Assembly: GCF_045278715.1 (NCBI RefSeq)
Contig: NZ_CP136420.1
Coordinates: 2,542,001 to 2,606,000, forward strand
DNA length: 64,000 nucleotides
Direction of reading: 5' to 3'
Source of the DNA: Neomoorella carbonis
Lineage (GTDB): Bacteria; Bacillota; DSM-521; Neomoorellales; Neomoorellaceae
The notes below the pieces were generated by a model, which was not told the origin of the DNA, ran no database searches, and saw only the letters and a program-made list of their open reading frames with translations. The position numbers and the translations under genes are program-made. Numbering within the stretch: the first letter of the stretch is position 1; each line of letters begins with the position of its first letter. Below are positions 56,880-64,000 of this stretch, in pieces.

Positions 56880-57908
56880 TTACCAACCCTTCTTTAATAT
56901 CCCCGGTCCTATATCCCCTAAATCGCCGCAACCGGTAAGGCGCATGGCAACGGCCAGGTCGTCGGCCAGGGCCTCCAGCTGCAGCCTCACCCCGGCGGCA
57001 CCGCCGCCTATGGCGGCAACGGCCAGGGGTCGGCCCACCAGGACCGCCCGGGCACCCAGGGCCAGCATCTTTAGGACGTCCACGCCCGAGCGCACGCCGC
57101 CGTCGGCCAGGACTATTATTTTATCTCCCACCGCCGCCGCGATCTCCGGCAGCACCGCCGCCGTCCCCGGCGTGTGGTCCAGGGCGCGGCCGCCATGGTT
57201 GGAGACCACGATGGCCGCCGCCCCGCCGGCCACGGCGGCTTCCGCATCGGCCACCGTCATGATGCCTTTTAAAATCAGGGGGAGAGAGGTCGCCGCCGCA
57301 ATCCCGGCAACCTGGTCCACCGTCTTGGGTTCCACCAGCTGGCCGGCGCGGGTCATATTGACCAGCCCGGCAGCATCGACATCAATAGCTACGGCCACGG
57401 CGCCGGCATCCTCGGCCCGGCGGATAAGGTTCACTATTTCCCCATCTTCCCGGGGTTTGATGACCGGAATGCCCCGTCCTCCAGCGGCCTTGATGGCTTT
57501 GAGACCGGCGTCCATGAGTTCCGGGAGGGGACCGTCCCCGGTGAGGGAAAGGCTGCCGGCCTCGGCGGCCCCCAGGACGAAGGCCCGCGCCAGTTCTTCT
57601 TCGCTAACACGGCCCTGGAAGTTGACCCTGGCCCCGGCTACGGCCGCCCCCAGAATGGGAAAGGCGAGCTTCTGGCCGAAAAGCCTTAACCCCAGGTCCT
57701 GGTCCTTGCGGTCATGGAGAACCCGCATGTTGACCTGCCAGGCCGCCAGGGCCGTAACATTATTGCGGAATGACGCCCCGGTGCCAATGCCGCCCATTCC
57801 CGGCACACCGGTCGGACAGCGCCGCCCGTCGCACACCGGGCAGACGTGGCAGATGCCATCCAGGAGCACCCTGGCCCGCTCGCGAATAGAGGCAAGTTTT
57901 GCCGGCAT
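56880..57908 (-). CDS. FMN-dependent alpha-hydroxy-acid oxidase/dehydrogenase-like protein
   Basis: A 342-residue TIM-barrel flavoprotein of the lactate oxidase/glycolate oxidase family. The C-terminal active-site signature VSNHGGRALDHTPGTAAVLPEIAAAVG holds the catalytic His-Gly-Gly-Arg, and LADGGVRSGVDVLKMLALGARAVLVGRP binds FMN phosphate. The N-terminus is unusual: CHVCPVCDGRRCPTGVPGMGGIGTG adds three or four cysteines that could bind a cluster, a form seen in anaerobic clostridia. The start is ATG 57908 behind AGGAGG. It may oxidise lactate or a related hydroxyacid, matching the lactate genes elsewhere in the window, but its direct neighbours give no clue. Confidence 0.85.
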   Translation of the reverse strand: MPAKLASIRERARVLLDGICHVCPVCDGRRCPTGVPGMGGIGTGASFRNNVTALAAWQVNMRVLHDRKDQDLGLRLFGQKLAFPILGAAVAGARVNFQGRVSEEELARAFVLGAAEAGSLSLTGDGPLPELMDAGLKAIKAAGGRGIPVIKPREDGEIVNLIRRAEDAGAVAVAIDVDAAGLVNMTRAGQLVEPKTVDQVAGIAAATSLPLILKGIMTVADAEAAVAGGAAAIVVSNHGGRALDHTPGTAAVLPEIAAAVGDKIIVLADGGVRSGVDVLKMLALGARAVLVGRPLAVAAIGGGAAGVRLQLEALADDLAVAMRLTGCGDLGDIGPGILKKGW

Positions 57909-57997
57909 AAGCAGTTCCTCCTTCCTGACACTCCTTGCCAAGCAAATAATCTGGTGTTATACTTTATAACAAATAATATAACTCGGCGGTGATCTGT

Positions 57998-58246
57998 ATG
58001 TCTTATATTGCTCGTGTATCTTCGAAAGGGTGGGTAGTTATACCCAAAGCATTACGCCAGCGTTATAACATCAGCCCCGGTTCAAAAATTGTTTTTACAG
58101 AAAATGACGGCCACCTTTATCTTACGCCAGTCCCCCCGAATCCTATCGCCTCAGGTAAAGGAATGCTTCAAGGCTATCCCCTGGTAGAAACGCTCCTGGC
58201 CAGCAGAAAAGAAGAGGTAAAAAATGAAGAAGAAATATGTTTTTGA
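57998..58246 (+). CDS. AbrB/MazE-type antitoxin
   Basis: An 82-residue protein with the SpoVT-AbrB swapped-hairpin DNA-binding domain (YIARVSSKGWVVIPKALRQRYNISPGSKIVFTENDGHLYLTPV), followed by a tail that would bind the toxin. ATG at 57998 has GGCGGTGA upstream. It overlaps the PIN-domain gene by 23 bases, the typical vapBC arrangement, and probably represses the pair. Confidence 0.88.
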   Translation: MSYIARVSSKGWVVIPKALRQRYNISPGSKIVFTENDGHLYLTPVPPNPIASGKGMLQGYPLVETLLASRKEEVKNEEEICF

Positions 58247-58643
58247 CAGTTATGCCCTCCTGGTTTATTTACAAAACGAACCGGGGGCCGATCTGGTTGA
58301 ATCTATGATCGAGGAAGCTCAAAATGAAGCGGCGCAAATTTTAATAAGCGCCGTTAATCTTGGCGAAGTTGCTTATATTATCGAAAGAGCGGCAGGCACA
58401 AAAAAGCTAAATGAAGCCATGGCCCTTTTGGAAACGTTGCCGATAGAAGTTGTCAATATAAATAAAGAATTTGCGCTAAAAGCCGCTAAATATAAAGCTA
58501 AGAACCCGATTGTCTATGCAGATTGTTTTACCCTCGCCCTGGGGGTGCAAACCGGAAGTCAAATAGTAACCGGCGACCCGGAGTTTCATAAAGCCAGCGG
58601 GCAGGCCAACATTATCTGGTTGCCTGAAAAAAAGGCAAAGTAA
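58224..58643 (+). CDS. PIN-domain toxin (VapC-like ribonuclease)
   Basis: A 139-residue PIN-domain ribonuclease. The acidic active-site residues are seen in VFDSYALLVYL (Asp near 7), ISAVNLGEVAYII (Glu near 48), the YADCFTLAL segment (Asp near 98) and TGDPEFHK (Asp near 117). It looks intact. ATG follows AGAGGT. Its last 32 bases overlap the 3' end of the convergent S41 protease gene. Confidence 0.9.
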   Translation: MKKKYVFDSYALLVYLQNEPGADLVESMIEEAQNEAAQILISAVNLGEVAYIIERAAGTKKLNEAMALLETLPIEVVNINKEFALKAAKYKAKNPIVYADCFTLALGVQTGSQIVTGDPEFHKASGQANIIWLPEKKAK

Positions 58644-59796
58644 ATAACCGACAGGCCAAGTTGCCTACCACCAGGGGTGGAGCAATTTGCGCCCGCAGGA
58701 CATTCAGGGCGCGGTCCAATTGCTTCCGTCCCTCCGTCACTTCAATATCAGGTATTAGCCCTACCCCGTCAATAGCTTCACCGGCAGGAGTACGATAATA
58801 TGCCGTAGTTAATTTTAAAGCGCCGCCGTTGCTCAAAGGAAAGATGGTCTGCAGCGCCCCTTTCCCGTAGGTCCTGGTTCCCACCAGAATAGCGGCGTGA
58901 TTGGCCTGCAGGGCACCGGCCAGGATCTCCGCCGCGCTGGCCGTGCCCCGGTCCACCAGGACCACCAGGGGCAGGTCCCGGCCCGGTCCCCGGGAACGGA
59001 GGACGGTAACCTTTTTATCCCGGCCCACCACCTGTACCACAGGTTTATCCGGGAGCAAAAACAGGGAAGCAATCTCCAGGGCAGCGTCCAGGTAGCCGCC
59101 GGGGTTGCCCCGGAGATCCAGGATAATTCCCCGGGCCCCCCGGGCTTCCAGCTCCGCCAGCGCCGTTTCCACCTCCCCAGGCGCCCAGTAGGGGAAGGAG
59201 CGCAGGTAAAGGTAGCCTACCGACCCGGCGAGCAGGCGGCTGCTGACCACCGGCGGCCGGATTACCTCCCGGCGCAGGTAATAGCTCCGGCGACTGCCAC
59301 TGCCGGGCAGGGTAACAGTCAGGTACACATAGGTTCCCGGCTTACCGCTCAGCAGCCGGCCTATCTCCTCCAGGGACAAGCCCTTGACCGGCCGGCCGTC
59401 CACGGCCACCAGCACCGAGCCGGGCGCGACCCCCAACCGGGCGGCCGGCGAGCCGGGGACAGTTTTGCTGATTACCGCCCGACCCTCAAGATCCTGGAAA
59501 ATAATCCCCACACCTGTATACTCATCATTCAGGGAAGAAGCAAAATCAGGTAAATCTTCCGGGGCTATGTATTCACTGTATGGATCGCCCAGGGACTCCA
59601 CCAGGCCCTGAACGGCCTCTGCTTCCAGGGCCGCCCGGCTTAAAGGCCCGGCATAATATTTTTCCGTTAGAGTACGCACCTCGTCCACGAGGGACCCTAC
59701 CGGTACCACCGCGGCCTGGGCTGCAGCCAGGTCACCCAGAAAAACGGTAAAAAAGATGGCCAGGAAGAACACCCACCGCCGCACTTTCGGCATCAT
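58612..59796 (-). CDS. S41-family C-terminal processing peptidase
   Basis: A 394-residue secreted or membrane-tethered protease. It has an N-terminal signal segment (RRWVFFLAIFFTVFLGDLAAAQAAVV), then a PDZ domain (about 90-170: GVGIIFQDLEGRAVISKTVPGSPAARLGVAPGSVLVAVDGRPVKGLSLEEIGRLL), then the S41 core. The catalytic serine lies in DRGTASAAEILAGAL and the lysine in GTRTYGKGALQTIFPL. CtpA-type proteases trim or degrade envelope proteins and are involved in sporulation signalling in Firmicutes. It overlaps the convergent PIN-toxin gene by 32 bases. Confidence 0.93.
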   Translation of the reverse strand: MMPKVRRWVFFLAIFFTVFLGDLAAAQAAVVPVGSLVDEVRTLTEKYYAGPLSRAALEAEAVQGLVESLGDPYSEYIAPEDLPDFASSLNDEYTGVGIIFQDLEGRAVISKTVPGSPAARLGVAPGSVLVAVDGRPVKGLSLEEIGRLLSGKPGTYVYLTVTLPGSGSRRSYYLRREVIRPPVVSSRLLAGSVGYLYLRSFPYWAPGEVETALAELEARGARGIILDLRGNPGGYLDAALEIASLFLLPDKPVVQVVGRDKKVTVLRSRGPGRDLPLVVLVDRGTASAAEILAGALQANHAAILVGTRTYGKGALQTIFPLSNGGALKLTTAYYRTPAGEAIDGVGLIPDIEVTEGRKQLDRALNVLRAQIAPPLVVGNLACRLFTLPFFQATR

Positions 59797-59905
59797 CCCG
59801 TCATTTCCCCTCTCCCGGTTTGATGTTGTTAACTATTCGGTAGAACGAGCGATTTTCCTGCTCTTATACCTTGTAACAATTGATCTTTTTCCAATAAATA
59901 CCATG

Positions 59906-61699
59906 TTATTTGTCCACCCGGGCGCCGAAGCGCTGCACCAGTATCTCCCGGACGGCCGCCACGTCGGCATCGGTGAAGGTACCGGGATCGCGACCTTTCG
60001 TCACGGCGTATGCCGCCGCCACGCCGGCGGCATCCCCCAAGACGCATTGATTGGGCAAGACTCGCAGCTCAGCCCAGGCCAGGGAAGAGATGCTGGCCGC
60101 ATAGCCGGGGATGAGCAAATTGGGCACCGGGCGGCTGAGGAGGGTGTTAAAGGGGATATAGACCGGGTTCTGCGGCCACCCGCCCGGCCCCGGCGTGGTC
60201 CGGGGATAATCAGGCCGCAAGAAAGGCGTCACCGGCCAGCGGTAGCGACCGTCGCCCCCCTTAAGGTCGCTGAAATGATAGGCATTGATATCCTGCCAGT
60301 AAAAGCCCAGGCCGATGCGGTTTGCATAATTGCCGCGATCGTTGCCTTCCGCCGGTCCAGGCCCGGCGCCGTGGACGGCCGCCGCAGTCAGAGCGTAGTT
60401 GCTGTCCTCCGTCCCCGGTCCTGCTTCCCGGGGATCGACTACCGTATGAATCGTTTCCCGCAGGTAGAGCATCCCGCCGGCCAGGGGTTTCCCATCCGCA
60501 TCAGGCACCACTTCCGCCTCATGGAAGCCATCGAAGCGGCGCAGGGCCCTAATGAAATCAGGGTTCGCCAGCATCTCCCGCGCCCGCTGCCAGGCCGTGT
60601 CCGTGTCCAGGGCTCCCGGCGCCATATCCTCCGGATAAGCATCGTGTCCCCGGTCGCGGGCATTCGCCCGGCCGTCGACGTTAAAGATGAGGAGGGCATT
60701 GACCCACCACTCCGGGTTCCCCGGTCCGTCCTGGACGGCATTGAGAGGCTTTATGGCAAAGCCCGTCGGGCCGTACCTGTCGTTAAAGGCGGTAACCACC
60801 GGGTCGTTTATGTAAACTTCCCTGCCGCCATAGGCGGCCCATACCCCTCCCTCCTGGCGGAAAGTCATATCCCGGTAACGGCCGGGCTGCACCCCGCGCA
60901 CCTTGAACATGAGGGTAGCCGCCTGCTGACGGGGCAGCAGGAAACGCTCCTCGCGGCCGGGCCCCGGCCGGCCGGCCGCTCCTCCTCCGGTGCCGGTACT
61001 ACCTCCTTGCAACCGCAGGCTCATAAGACGCCACGCCTTTTCCCCGCTGACCAGATCCGCCGCCAAAAATTCAGCGGGCCAGTCCCCGCGGCCCACCGTC
61101 ACCCCGGCCTGGCTCAGACGGCTGAGCCGCCCGTCTTCCGAAGCGTCGACAAAGATAGTCGCGGCCAGTATCAGACGCTCTTCACCCCAGATTACCGTCC
61201 CGGCGGCATCCCTTTGCATGCTACGCAGGGCCAGGGCCTTGAGCCGCCCGCGCCGGTCCTTCCGGACGGCAGTAATATCCATGGCCCAGTAAGTATGGAG
61301 ATTGGAGAGTTTACCCAGGTCGGCGGCAATCCGCGCCGCAAGATCCGCCGTGCGGTAAAAGGGGCCCACAGCCTTAAACCAGCGGGCAAAAGATCCTCCC
61401 TGGGCCAGCCGCCCGTCCCGGGCCCAGTAACGCACGTCCCAAAAGTTCTGGCCGCCCACCGTGGCCAGGCCGCCATATTCGCGCCCAAGGTAAGGGACCA
61501 CCAGGGCCACGGACTTATCCGGCGCCGTAGCAGCAGCCTTCCAGGCCGCCGCACACCCGGCCAGGCCGCCGCCGTAAACGACGATATCCGCCCGGACCGC
61601 AGGCGCCGCCAAGGGCCAGCCCTCCGGGCGGGTCCCCGCTCCGGAAAAAGTTAACATAAAACATAAGACGATAAAAAATAATAGCAAACGTTGCTCCAT
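59906..61699 (-). CDS. Exported FAD-dependent oxidoreductase
   Basis: A 597-residue flavoprotein (FAD_oxidored family) with a signal peptide (EQRLLLFFIVLCFMLTFSGAG). The FAD-binding motif is DIVVYGGGLAGCAAAWKAA at about residues 38-56. Further segments are VVPYLGREYGGLATVGGQNFWDVRYW, VDASEDGRLSRLSQAG, NRIGLGFYWQDIN, and near the C-terminus IPGYAASISSLAWAELRVLPNQCVLGDAAGVAAAYAVTKG. Such proteins occur next to polysaccharide or steroid genes in other organisms. Here it is placed upstream of the protease gene without metabolic context. Substrate unknown. Secretion of a flavoenzyme suggests folding before export, but no twin-arginine motif is seen. Confidence 0.85.
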   Translation of the reverse strand: MEQRLLLFFIVLCFMLTFSGAGTRPEGWPLAAPAVRADIVVYGGGLAGCAAAWKAAATAPDKSVALVVPYLGREYGGLATVGGQNFWDVRYWARDGRLAQGGSFARWFKAVGPFYRTADLAARIAADLGKLSNLHTYWAMDITAVRKDRRGRLKALALRSMQRDAAGTVIWGEERLILAATIFVDASEDGRLSRLSQAGVTVGRGDWPAEFLAADLVSGEKAWRLMSLRLQGGSTGTGGGAAGRPGPGREERFLLPRQQAATLMFKVRGVQPGRYRDMTFRQEGGVWAAYGGREVYINDPVVTAFNDRYGPTGFAIKPLNAVQDGPGNPEWWVNALLIFNVDGRANARDRGHDAYPEDMAPGALDTDTAWQRAREMLANPDFIRALRRFDGFHEAEVVPDADGKPLAGGMLYLRETIHTVVDPREAGPGTEDSNYALTAAAVHGAGPGPAEGNDRGNYANRIGLGFYWQDINAYHFSDLKGGDGRYRWPVTPFLRPDYPRTTPGPGGWPQNPVYIPFNTLLSRPVPNLLIPGYAASISSLAWAELRVLPNQCVLGDAAGVAAAYAVTKGRDPGTFTDADVAAVREILVQRFGARVDK

Positions 61700-61850
61700 C
61701 AGCTGATTCCCAATCGCCTTTCACCTAAAACAGCAAAAATATCTTTATTATCCCGCGGCTCCCTTAATCCCTCGTCGGGAGACGCAAAAAATTCTTGCTT
61801 TAAGCCAGCAAATGTAGTCTAATTTTATTTATAAAGGGGGTTCCTCATCA

Positions 61851-63299
61851 ATGTTTGCTCCCAATACCTTTCAGCAAATCTACCGCCAGAACTGCGATCT
61901 GCTTATCTACCAGGATCTCCCCAGCGACCCCGTTATCGCTGCCTTCCTTGAAGTCTGCCGCCTGCTGGGCGAAGGGGAGGAGAGCGACAGGAAAGCAACC
62001 GGTAACGAAACAGATAAGCAGGCACCCGGCGGGAAGCTGGCCGCCGCCTGCCGCCGCTTTTTTCGCCTGCTGGCGGGTTACACCGAGCTCTACCAGGGGC
62101 CCTTTACCGGCGACCCCTGGCAGAACTACCTCCTCGACCGCGTCATTGAAGCTGAAAATACTTTTACCCTCAAGGCCGGGCAACAGCGCTGGAACGATAT
62201 GGGCGCCGCCCTTAAAGACGCCGTCCGGCAGGACCTGCGTTCCCTCCAGGCCCTGGCCGGCCTGGGCCCCGCCGCTTATGGGGCCGCCCTGCTTGCCCTG
62301 CAAAAGCCATCCCCGGGCCCGGCCCATGCCAGCAGAGTTCCAGTCCACAATGGCTGTTTCATCCCCGACTGGACGCAACTTCAACCCCTAAACCCGGACC
62401 AACCCCTCCAGCCACCAGAGGCGGCCCGTCGGGAGATCAAGGAAAAACTCCTGGCTGCCGGTGACTGGGGCCAGGACGGTATCAAGCTCCTGGCCGACTA
62501 CTACCATACCTGTGGCGCGGGCATCTTCGGCGCCTGCTGGGCCTTCCGCTGGGAACGCGGCCCGGCAGGCGGCAGGCTCGTATGCATCGACCACCCCGAC
62601 CCCATCACCCTGGCCGACCTGGTAGGCTACGAGGCCGAACGCCAGGAAGTCATTCACAATACCGAGAAATTCCTGTGCGGCCTGCCGGCCGTCAACCTCC
62701 TCCTCTACGGCGCCCGGGGTACCGGCAAGTCGTCGACGGTCAAGGCCCTCCTGCACGCATACGGTTCCCGGGGACTTAGGCTTATAGAGCTGCCCAAAAA
62801 GTACCTGGGCGACTACCAGGAGATACTAAAAATCCTGGCGCCCAGGCCGCAGAAGTTTATCATCTTCATCGACGACCTTTCCTTTGAAGAGGACGAAGTG
62901 GAATATAAAGAGCTGAAGGGCCTGCTGGAAGGGAGCCTGCAGGCGCGGCCGGCCAACGTCCTGGTTTACGCCACCTCCAACCGTCGCCACCTGGTGAAGG
63001 AATTCTTTGCCGACCGCACGCCGAATGCTGCCGGCGAAGTGCGCCTGCAGGACACCGTCCAGGAAAAGCTCTCCCTGGCGGAGCGCTTTGGCCTTACCGT
63101 CATCTTCCCCAGCCCCGACCAGGAGCAGTACCTGACCATCGTCAGCGAGCTGGCCCGCAAAGCCAGCCTGCAAATGGAACCGGCCGAGCTGCGCCGCCGC
63201 GCCCTGCAGTGGGCCCTCTACCAGAACGGTGCCAGCGGCCGCACCGCACGGCAGTTCGTCGACTACCTCCGGGGAGAGCTCGCCAGGGTAGAAAAATAA
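61851..63299 (+). CDS. DUF815-family AAA+ ATPase
   Basis: A 482-residue P-loop protein. Residues about 255-285 hold NLLLYGARGTGKSSTVKALLH (Walker A). Walker B is KFIIFIDDLSFEEDEVEYKELKGLLEG (about 340-365), followed by VYATSNRRHLVKEFF (sensor 1). The helical C-terminal part ends GRTARQFVDYL. DUF815 proteins are widespread MoxR-like ATPases of unknown function. The N-terminal ~200 residues are helical and specific to this clade. ATG has AAAGGGGG upstream; the gene stands alone, divergent from the flavoprotein gene. Confidence 0.92.
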   Translation: MFAPNTFQQIYRQNCDLLIYQDLPSDPVIAAFLEVCRLLGEGEESDRKATGNETDKQAPGGKLAAACRRFFRLLAGYTELYQGPFTGDPWQNYLLDRVIEAENTFTLKAGQQRWNDMGAALKDAVRQDLRSLQALAGLGPAAYGAALLALQKPSPGPAHASRVPVHNGCFIPDWTQLQPLNPDQPLQPPEAARREIKEKLLAAGDWGQDGIKLLADYYHTCGAGIFGACWAFRWERGPAGGRLVCIDHPDPITLADLVGYEAERQEVIHNTEKFLCGLPAVNLLLYGARGTGKSSTVKALLHAYGSRGLRLIELPKKYLGDYQEILKILAPRPQKFIIFIDDLSFEEDEVEYKELKGLLEGSLQARPANVLVYATSNRRHLVKEFFADRTPNAAGEVRLQDTVQEKLSLAERFGLTVIFPSPDQEQYLTIVSELARKASLQMEPAELRRRALQWALYQNGASGRTARQFVDYLRGELARVEK

Positions 63300-63328
63300 A
63301 CTGCATTATCGAAATACAGTTGAAGAAC

Positions 63329-63638
63329 TTAAACGCTGTCAAGTCCGATAATCCGGCGCATTCTTAGGGTAAAAAGATGGAGGTCTTTCTTAAAATCGCC
63401 GGCCAGATCCGGCAATTCCTCCAGGAGCTGGCGGATTTTATCCGGGTCGAGGGTAATCGTGCAAGATGGAACCTATAATCCGCAGGGAGGCTTCATCTGT
63501 AAGACTGAAACCTCCCAGGGAATCGGCTTGAATCCTGGGAAATAAATTGTACCGCGCCAGTTCCCTTTCCAACCTTTCCAGGTTGGCCACTTCTTTATGA
63601 ATACGGGCTTCCAGCAAAAGGTATCTTTCAGGGATCAA
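63329..63638 (-). pseudogene. HepT-like toxin gene with internal frameshifting deletion
   Basis: The first 66 codons (PERYLLLEARIHKEVANLERLERELARYN ... ASLRIIGSILHDYPRPG then stop) match the N-terminal half of HepT-type proteins. Beyond the join the next frame encodes TLDPDKIRQLLEELPDLAGDFKKDLHLFTLRMRRIIG, which matches their C-terminus. The middle (roughly 45-55 residues, including the usual RxxxxH catalytic motif of HepT) is missing and the two parts are in different frames. The start overlaps the stop of the MntA-like gene by 4 bases. Deletion within the gene is the simplest explanation. Confidence 0.8.
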
Positions 63639-63979
63639 AGTTCCACCCCTTCCCGGGCGACTTCTTCCTGCAAGGATGGCAGGGCGTCCTCTTCACATAC
63701 AATACTAATAGCAAAGGGCGCGGCCAGGCGCCCGGCCCGGGCCAGCATTTGCCAGTAGGGGCCTGTAAAGCCCTTGATAAAGAGATCAATATCGGACGTT
63801 TCCCGAAAATCGCCCCGGGCCAGGGAGCCATAGAGGATAACCTCCTGCACACCGTAAACGTCCCGCAAAAAGGAGGCCACCTCCCGGGCCTTCTGCCAGG
63901 CCAGGGCCCGGCGCTTATCTAACCCTTCTTCGCGTTTTATGTCAAGAAGCCGCTTTAAGCGGACAAATTCTTGTGTCAT
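63635..63979 (-). CDS. MntA-like nucleotidyltransferase antitoxin
   Basis: A 114-residue minimal nucleotidyltransferase. The active-site motif YGSLARGDFRETSDIDLFIKG (GSxxRG...DxD) is complete at about residues 50-70. In HepT/MntA modules the MntA protein neutralises the HepT RNase by adding AMP units to it. It overlaps the damaged hepT by 4 bases. AGAGGA precedes ATG at 63979. The gene is intact while its toxin partner is not. Confidence 0.9.
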   Translation of the reverse strand: MTQEFVRLKRLLDIKREEGLDKRRALAWQKAREVASFLRDVYGVQEVILYGSLARGDFRETSDIDLFIKGFTGPYWQMLARAGRLAAPFAISIVCEEDALPSLQEEVAREGVEL

Positions 63980-64000
63980 ACTATCCTCTCCAGCGAGTTC

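Noticed and set aside
56809..57969. Plus-strand frame of 386 codons
   Set aside because: Antisense to the FMN hydroxyacid oxidase-like gene; extreme A/S/P/R content typical of a shadow frame.
59756..61654. Plus-strand frame of 632 codons
   Set aside because: Antisense to the exported flavoprotein and to the S41 start; arginine/proline/glycine-rich with no family features.
1..64000. CRISPR arrays, rRNA genes, prophage
   Set aside because: No regularly spaced repeats, no rRNA-like sequence and no phage structural genes were seen.

Overview
The window looks like chromosome of an anaerobic, thermophilic acetogenic firmicute, most likely Moorella or a close relative. The reasons are a selenocysteine formate dehydrogenase with NuoF/NuoE-type subunits, a tungsten-type aldehyde oxidoreductase, pyruvate-ferredoxin-oxidoreductase-like genes, sigma-54 and ROK regulators, many GTG/TTG starts and a small YjcZ-like sporulation-type peptide. 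The genus is inferred from gene content, not from a database search.

Layout. 1-5.9 kb: minus-strand operon with a ROK regulator, an iron/aminoethylphosphonate-type ABC importer and a partial argininosuccinate-lyase-like gene. 6.2-11.3 kb: a HicBA toxin-antitoxin pair, an aldehyde:ferredoxin oxidoreductase homologue without its usual cluster cysteines, a cyclase-family hydrolase, Zwf and a small unknown gene. 11.3-13.7 kb: an accessory patch with a possible group II intron tail, a tiny hydrophobic peptide gene, tRNA-Gly and a complete ISL3-family insertion sequence with 9-bp target duplications.

13.7-29.8 kb: the centrepiece, a deoxysugar bacterial microcompartment (BMC) locus. It encodes a DeoR regulator, a sugar ABC importer, a TIM-barrel isomerase, RhaB-type kinase, a class II aldolase with a BMC-targeting tail, three BMC-H shell proteins, one PduT-like BMC-T, a EutN vertex protein, PduP, PduL, PduS and an acetate/propionate-type kinase. 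It has no diol dehydratase and no alcohol dehydrogenase. The simplest reading is rhamnose (or fucose) to lactaldehyde, then lactyl-CoA, lactyl-phosphate and lactate with ATP, with reducing equivalents leaving through PduS/PduT.

30.0-38.2 kb: a tRNA-Lys/Glu/Asp cluster behind a strong promoter, a DUF4160/DUF2442 pair, and a lactate module (FadR-type regulator, fused LutB-LutA, LutC, a GlcF-like protein and lactate permease) that could process the BMC product. 38.4-42.2 kb: PurA, a flavoprotein and a DMT exporter. 42.3-50.1 kb: a sigma-54-controlled operon (ferredoxin, alpha, beta and a short gamma subunit of a 2-oxoacid:ferredoxin oxidoreductase, an orphan aconitase-family large subunit and an anion permease), divergent from a PrpR-like activator. 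Paired palindromes lie between them.

50.1-56.1 kb: FdhD and a formate dehydrogenase operon whose catalytic subunit is read through an in-frame UGA as selenocysteine, with a clear SECIS hairpin. 56.2-64 kb: TumA/TumE, an FMN hydroxyacid oxidase-like gene, an AbrB/PIN pair, an S41 protease, an exported flavoprotein, a DUF815 ATPase, and a MntA/HepT module in which hepT is broken by a frameshifting deletion.
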